The notes beneath the pieces were generated by a model. That model had not been told where the DNA came from and made no database searches. It saw nothing but the letters and a program-made list of their open reading frames with translations. The translations under genes were made by a program, and so were the position numbers. Below, piece by piece: positions 40,234 to 43,113 of a DNA stretch of 43,113 nucleotides (position 1 is the stretch's first letter; each line of letters starts with the position of its first letter). This stretch comes from Opitutia bacterium UBA3151 (GTDB lineage: Bacteria > Verrucomicrobiota > Verrucomicrobiia > Opitutales > Seribacteraceae): the NCBI GenBank assembly GCA_002364975.1, contig DEYT01000164.1, forward strand, positions 1 through 43,113, in the 5' to 3' direction.

Positions 40234-43113
40234 TTAATCAAGGTAAACAAATTCATTTAGGTTTAAAGCTAATAGGGCGAACCGATTCAGTGCTTCCTCG
40301 TCCGAAAGACTAAATTTACTCTTCATGTTTTTCATCATCTCCACACCGGCGTTAATTTCATTTTTCTGCGGATTGCGGGAAAAAACAAGTTTAAGAGCGT
40401 GTTCAACCTGCTTGTTCAGTTCTTTACCTGCTTCTGTTCGAAGACGGTTGGCAAAGGATTTGGCAGAGTCATTCATGAATTTACCGTTCAGCATATTCAA
40501 AGCCTGCGTCGGAACCGTGGTGTTAAATCGGACCGGGCAGGTGGAGTCAGTATCTGCCATATCGTGGTTGATGAGCAAAGGCATTTGCATGGAACGCATC
40601 ACCTTAACATAGACGCTTCTACGGTTGGCTTGTTCGGGCGTGCAAGCTCCCCAGCCTTTTCCTTTCACCGAAGAACCTGCAAGGATGATGTCGGGTACCG
40701 GAGGTGTAACACTTTGTCCTCCCATTTCTAGGTTAATGGTACCGCATGCGTTCAAGACGGAGTCCCTTACTTCCTCAGAAGTTAATCTTCTCATTTCATA
40801 GCGCCAAAAAGAGTGGTTTAATGGATCCTGTGCGAGAGCTTGATCATTGGGCTTTGAGGATCTTTTGTAAGCATCAGAATTCATGATTAAACGATGCATC
40901 GCTTTAATATCCCAACCTGACTCCATGAACTGAATAGCGAGCCAATCAAGAAGTTTGGGGTGGGTGGGTAAGTCTCCCTGATATCCAAAATCACTCGATG
41001 ACCGAACAATCCCTCTTCCAAAATGGTATTGCCAAATTCGGTTCATCATTACCCGGGCAGATATCGGATTGTCTTTGGATCCTATCCACTTGGCCAAGGC
41101 GGTTCTCCTCCCGGATGATTTAGGCAGCTTTTGTATGACTGGTTCCGGTGGGCTTAGCACTGCGGGGAAGGCTGGGAAAACCTCCTCCCCTTCGAGAGCA
41201 GGATTTCCGCGGCGAAGGATTTTGGTCACCTGTTCGCCCTCCTCCGAGACTGAGAGTGCTTTGTAATAATCAGACTTAGGCTTCGTCGGTAAATGCCTCC
41301 CAAGTTCCCGAATTCTGTTTTTGTATTGCTTGTAGAGGTCATCTCCCATCAATCTGTTTGCATGTTTGCGAATTAGTCCGGAATGATCAACTGCTTCTTC
41401 AAAACATTCGAGACCAAGGTCGATAAATTGTCCGCCCACAGTATTTCTGCAGTGCACGGCAATGACATTTTTACCTGTTTGAAGCACATCTGCACTTTCT
41501 TGGCTAATATCATGCGTCTCGTACTTGGAGAAAAGCCCTGTGTTTTGAAAAACGAGTTTACCGTTTAGGTATACCTCGACATCTTCATCGTGTTTAAGGG
41601 TCACCCGTAAGGTTTTTGGGATGATTCCCAATCGAAATGTGGTTCGCAACCAGATGTCGGATGTAACCCATTTAGTACCAAGTTTTTCTTTTGGACTGAC
41701 TTTTCCAAAACCTCCCACCCCTGAATTCCAATCTTTATCATTATATCCAACCTCAATCCATTCTTGTACTGGCTTTCTTTCGGTATATTGCCATTGGCTT
41801 CCTTTACCCCTTGCGTCCTCAATAAGTATGATTGGTTTGGGAAGGTATTTTATTGATTTGGAAATGGAAGTATCATTATCATATTTAGCGAGAAATTTTT
41901 CTTCAAAATCAGAAATATGCCTCAGTAAATGATTTCTTAATCTATTCCAGACTTTAATCTCATTTTTGTAAGTGATATTCCCAATAGCATCTTTGACCTC
42001 AACTAAATTATCTTCCCGTTTGCTATGCGGTGTGATGTTGGCAAAGAAGGCTAGCATGGAGTAGTAGTCTTTCGTCGGAATGGGATCGATCTTATGGTCG
42101 TGACATCGGGCACACCCCACGGTCATCCCGAGGAAGACTTCCGTCGTGGTACGAACAATATCATCCAGATAATCATAACGAGCGAGTACACGGTCGGCGG
42201 GTTCATCGTCCCATATGCCCAGTCGGTGAAATCCGGTCGCGGTTATTGCAGCAGCACTTGGGCTTTCGATTTCATCCCCGGCAAGTTGCTCCAAGATGAA
42301 CTGGTCATAGGGTTTATTTTGGTTAAACGAATTAATTACATAATCTCGATAGCGCCATGCCTGTGGCTTATCTCCGTCCCTTTCATAGCCATTAGTTTCG
42401 GCGTAACGAACCAAGTCAAGCCAGTGCCTGCCCCATTTTTCTCCGTAATGTGGGGATCTGAGAAGTTGATCCACCAGTCTGTTGAACTTGTCTGGTCGTT
42501 TATCAGAAACATAGATTTCTACTTCATCGGGGGTCGGGGGCAATCCAATCAAATCATAATACATCCTTCGAATGAGCGTATGATCTTCGGCTTGTGGGTT
42601 ATAGGGCAGCTTATTAACCGAAAGTTGAGCATGGATAAATCGATCGATCGGATTCGCATGTTTGGGTAAATTTGGAATAGTATCAGCAACCGGTTTTTTG
42701 AATGCCCAATGAGATTTTGTTACTTCATTAACCTCGGTGGTACGGGCATAGCTGTGGGCATTTTTTGGTTCTATTTCATCTTCCTTGGGGAAGGGGAGTC
42801 CGACTTGAATCCAGTTTTCTAGTGCATCGATTTTGTTCTGAGGTAATTTTCCGATGGGGGGCATCTGATGATCCTCATCTTTATAGGATACCATTTGGAG
42901 CATCAGGCTTGCGGAAGGATTTTCCAAATCCACTGCCGGTCCAACCTCTCCCCCCTTAAGGACGCCTTCCCTCGTGGTCAGAATAAGCCCTGCTCGTACT
43001 TTATCTGCCCCGTGACATTTCCAGCAGTTGTTTTCTAGAAGAGGCTTAATTTCATTCTTCCACAGCGAAATTCCATCTTCACAAAATAAATGGTTTCCAA
43101 CGAGGCACAATCC
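40234..43113 (-). CDS. PSCyt1/DUF1549/DUF1553 (PSD1) protein with a jelly-roll-like insertion, 5' end missing
   Basis: At least 959 residues; the frame is open at the right edge, so the start and most of the signal peptide are outside. In order: a cytochrome-like PSCyt1 segment with NCWKCHG (CxxCH), DUF1549 (NPIDRFIHAQL, LIRRMYYDLIGLPPTPDEV, YGEKWGRHWLDLVRYAET, and a second CxxCH in GCARCHDHKIDPIP), a roughly 200-residue insertion, then DUF1553 (ISARVMMNRIWQYHFGRGIVRSSSDFG, HRLIMNSDAYKRSS, LNMLNGKFM). The insertion includes LRTTFRLGIIPKTLRVTLKHDEDVEVYLNGKLVF, a beta-sandwich pattern like carbohydrate-binding domains. It pairs with the adjacent DUF1501 protein; a role in polysaccharide use is inference. 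Confidence 0.93.
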   Translation of the reverse strand, partial: GLCLVGNHLFCEDGISLWKNEIKPLLENNCWKCHGADKVRAGLILTTREGVLKGGEVGPAVDLENPSASLMLQMVSYKDEDHQMPPIGKLPQNKIDALENWIQVGLPFPKEDEIEPKNAHSYARTTEVNEVTKSHWAFKKPVADTIPNLPKHANPIDRFIHAQLSVNKLPYNPQAEDHTLIRRMYYDLIGLPPTPDEVEIYVSDKRPDKFNRLVDQLLRSPHYGEKWGRHWLDLVRYAETNGYERDGDKPQAWRYRDYVINSFNQNKPYDQFILEQLAGDEIESPSAAAITATGFHRLGIWDDEPADRVLARYDYLDDIVRTTTEVFLGMTVGCARCHDHKIDPIPTKDYYSMLAFFANITPHSKREDNLVEVKDAIGNITYKNEIKVWNRLRNHLLRHISDFEEKFLAKYDNDTSISKSIKYLPKPIILIEDARGKGSQWQYTERKPVQEWIEVGYNDKDWNSGVGGFGKVSPKEKLGTKWVTSDIWLRTTFRLGIIPKTLRVTLKHDEDVEVYLNGKLVFQNTGLFSKYETHDISQESADVLQTGKNVIAVHCRNTVGGQFIDLGLECFEEAVDHSGLIRKHANRLMGDDLYKQYKNRIRELGRHLPTKPKSDYYKALSVSEEGEQVTKILRRGNPALEGEEVFPAFPAVLSPPEPVIQKLPKSSGRRTALAKWIGSKDNPISARVMMNRIWQYHFGRGIVRSSSDFGYQGDLPTHPKLLDWLAIQFMESGWDIKAMHRLIMNSDAYKRSSKPNDQALAQDPLNHSFWRYEMRRLTSEEVRDSVLNACGTINLEMGGQSVTPPVPDIILAGSSVKGKGWGACTPEQANRRSVYVKVMRSMQMPLLINHDMADTDSTCPVRFNTTVPTQALNMLNGKFMNDSAKSFANRLRTEAGKELNKQVEHALKLVFSRNPQKNEINAGVEMMKNMKSKFSLSDEEALNRFALLALNLNEFVYLD

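Noticed and set aside
42094..42669. 191-codon open frame on the plus strand
   Set aside because: It lies wholly antisense to the DUF1549 part of the PSD1 gene, whose protein motifs are clear; it has no recognisable domain.

Overview
The window looks like chromosome from a marine-type Verrucomicrobiota bacterium (Opitutae/Puniceicoccales-like), at moderately low GC. The reasons are the paired DUF1501 and PSCyt1/DUF1549/DUF1553 surface-protein genes, a TroC-type metal permease fused to a DtxR-family repressor domain (an arrangement known from chlamydial YtgCR and relatives in the PVC superphylum), a short Lys/Ala-rich protein of verrucomicrobial type, sugar isomerase plus Gfo/Idh/MocA genes, and many starts without a clear Shine-Dalgarno site. 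The phylum call is inference from gene content. I saw no rRNA, tRNA, insertion sequence, prophage or CRISPR array. Genes are densely packed, many with ATGA or TAATG stop-start overlaps.

Layout. (1) 1-1958, minus strand: a HupE/UreJ-type membrane protein, an unknown small protein and the start of a probable outer-membrane protein cut by the window edge. A 13-bp perfect inverted repeat lies between this operon and a small Cys-containing exported protein (2079-2378). (2) 2439-6669, minus strand: a complete TroABCD-type metal importer whose TroC subunit carries a C-terminal DtxR-like repressor. A separate DtxR/MntR regulator (6757-7422) is transcribed divergently, with overlapping promoters and a palindrome on its start codon. 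(3) 7555-10868: a TIM-barrel sugar isomerase and two Gfo/Idh/MocA oxidoreductases. (4) 10915-12595: a small basic protein, an exported protein of unknown function and an OGG-type DNA glycosylase. (5) 12657-15981: circularly permuted ATP-grasp, alpha-E and transglutaminase-like proteins. (6) 15978-27895: two divergent peptide ABC importers, an OppABC-DF system (minus) and a YejABE-like system with two separate ATPases (plus); its YejB permease has a pair of EF-hand calcium loops inserted in its periplasmic loop. (7) 27964-35017: three exported TPR-like proteins (one a lipoprotein that also carries an EF-hand pair), an ExbB/TolQ protein and two ExbD/TolR proteins, with no TonB. (8) 35039-37089: a glyoxalase-fold protein, a gluconokinase, a DUF1080 protein and a small coiled-coil secreted protein. 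(9) 37177-38250, minus: RlmN, whose conserved N-terminus continues upstream of every canonical start. (10) 38384-38772: a small membrane protein split by a -1 shift at a T TTT TTA heptamer. (11) 38762-43113, minus: DUF1501 and a PSD1 protein that runs off the right edge.

Most promising for novelty are the EF-hand loops in two unrelated envelope systems, the TPR-ExbBD operon without TonB, the fused permease-repressor beside a second free DtxR regulator, the RlmN start, and the slippery heptamer in the small membrane protein.
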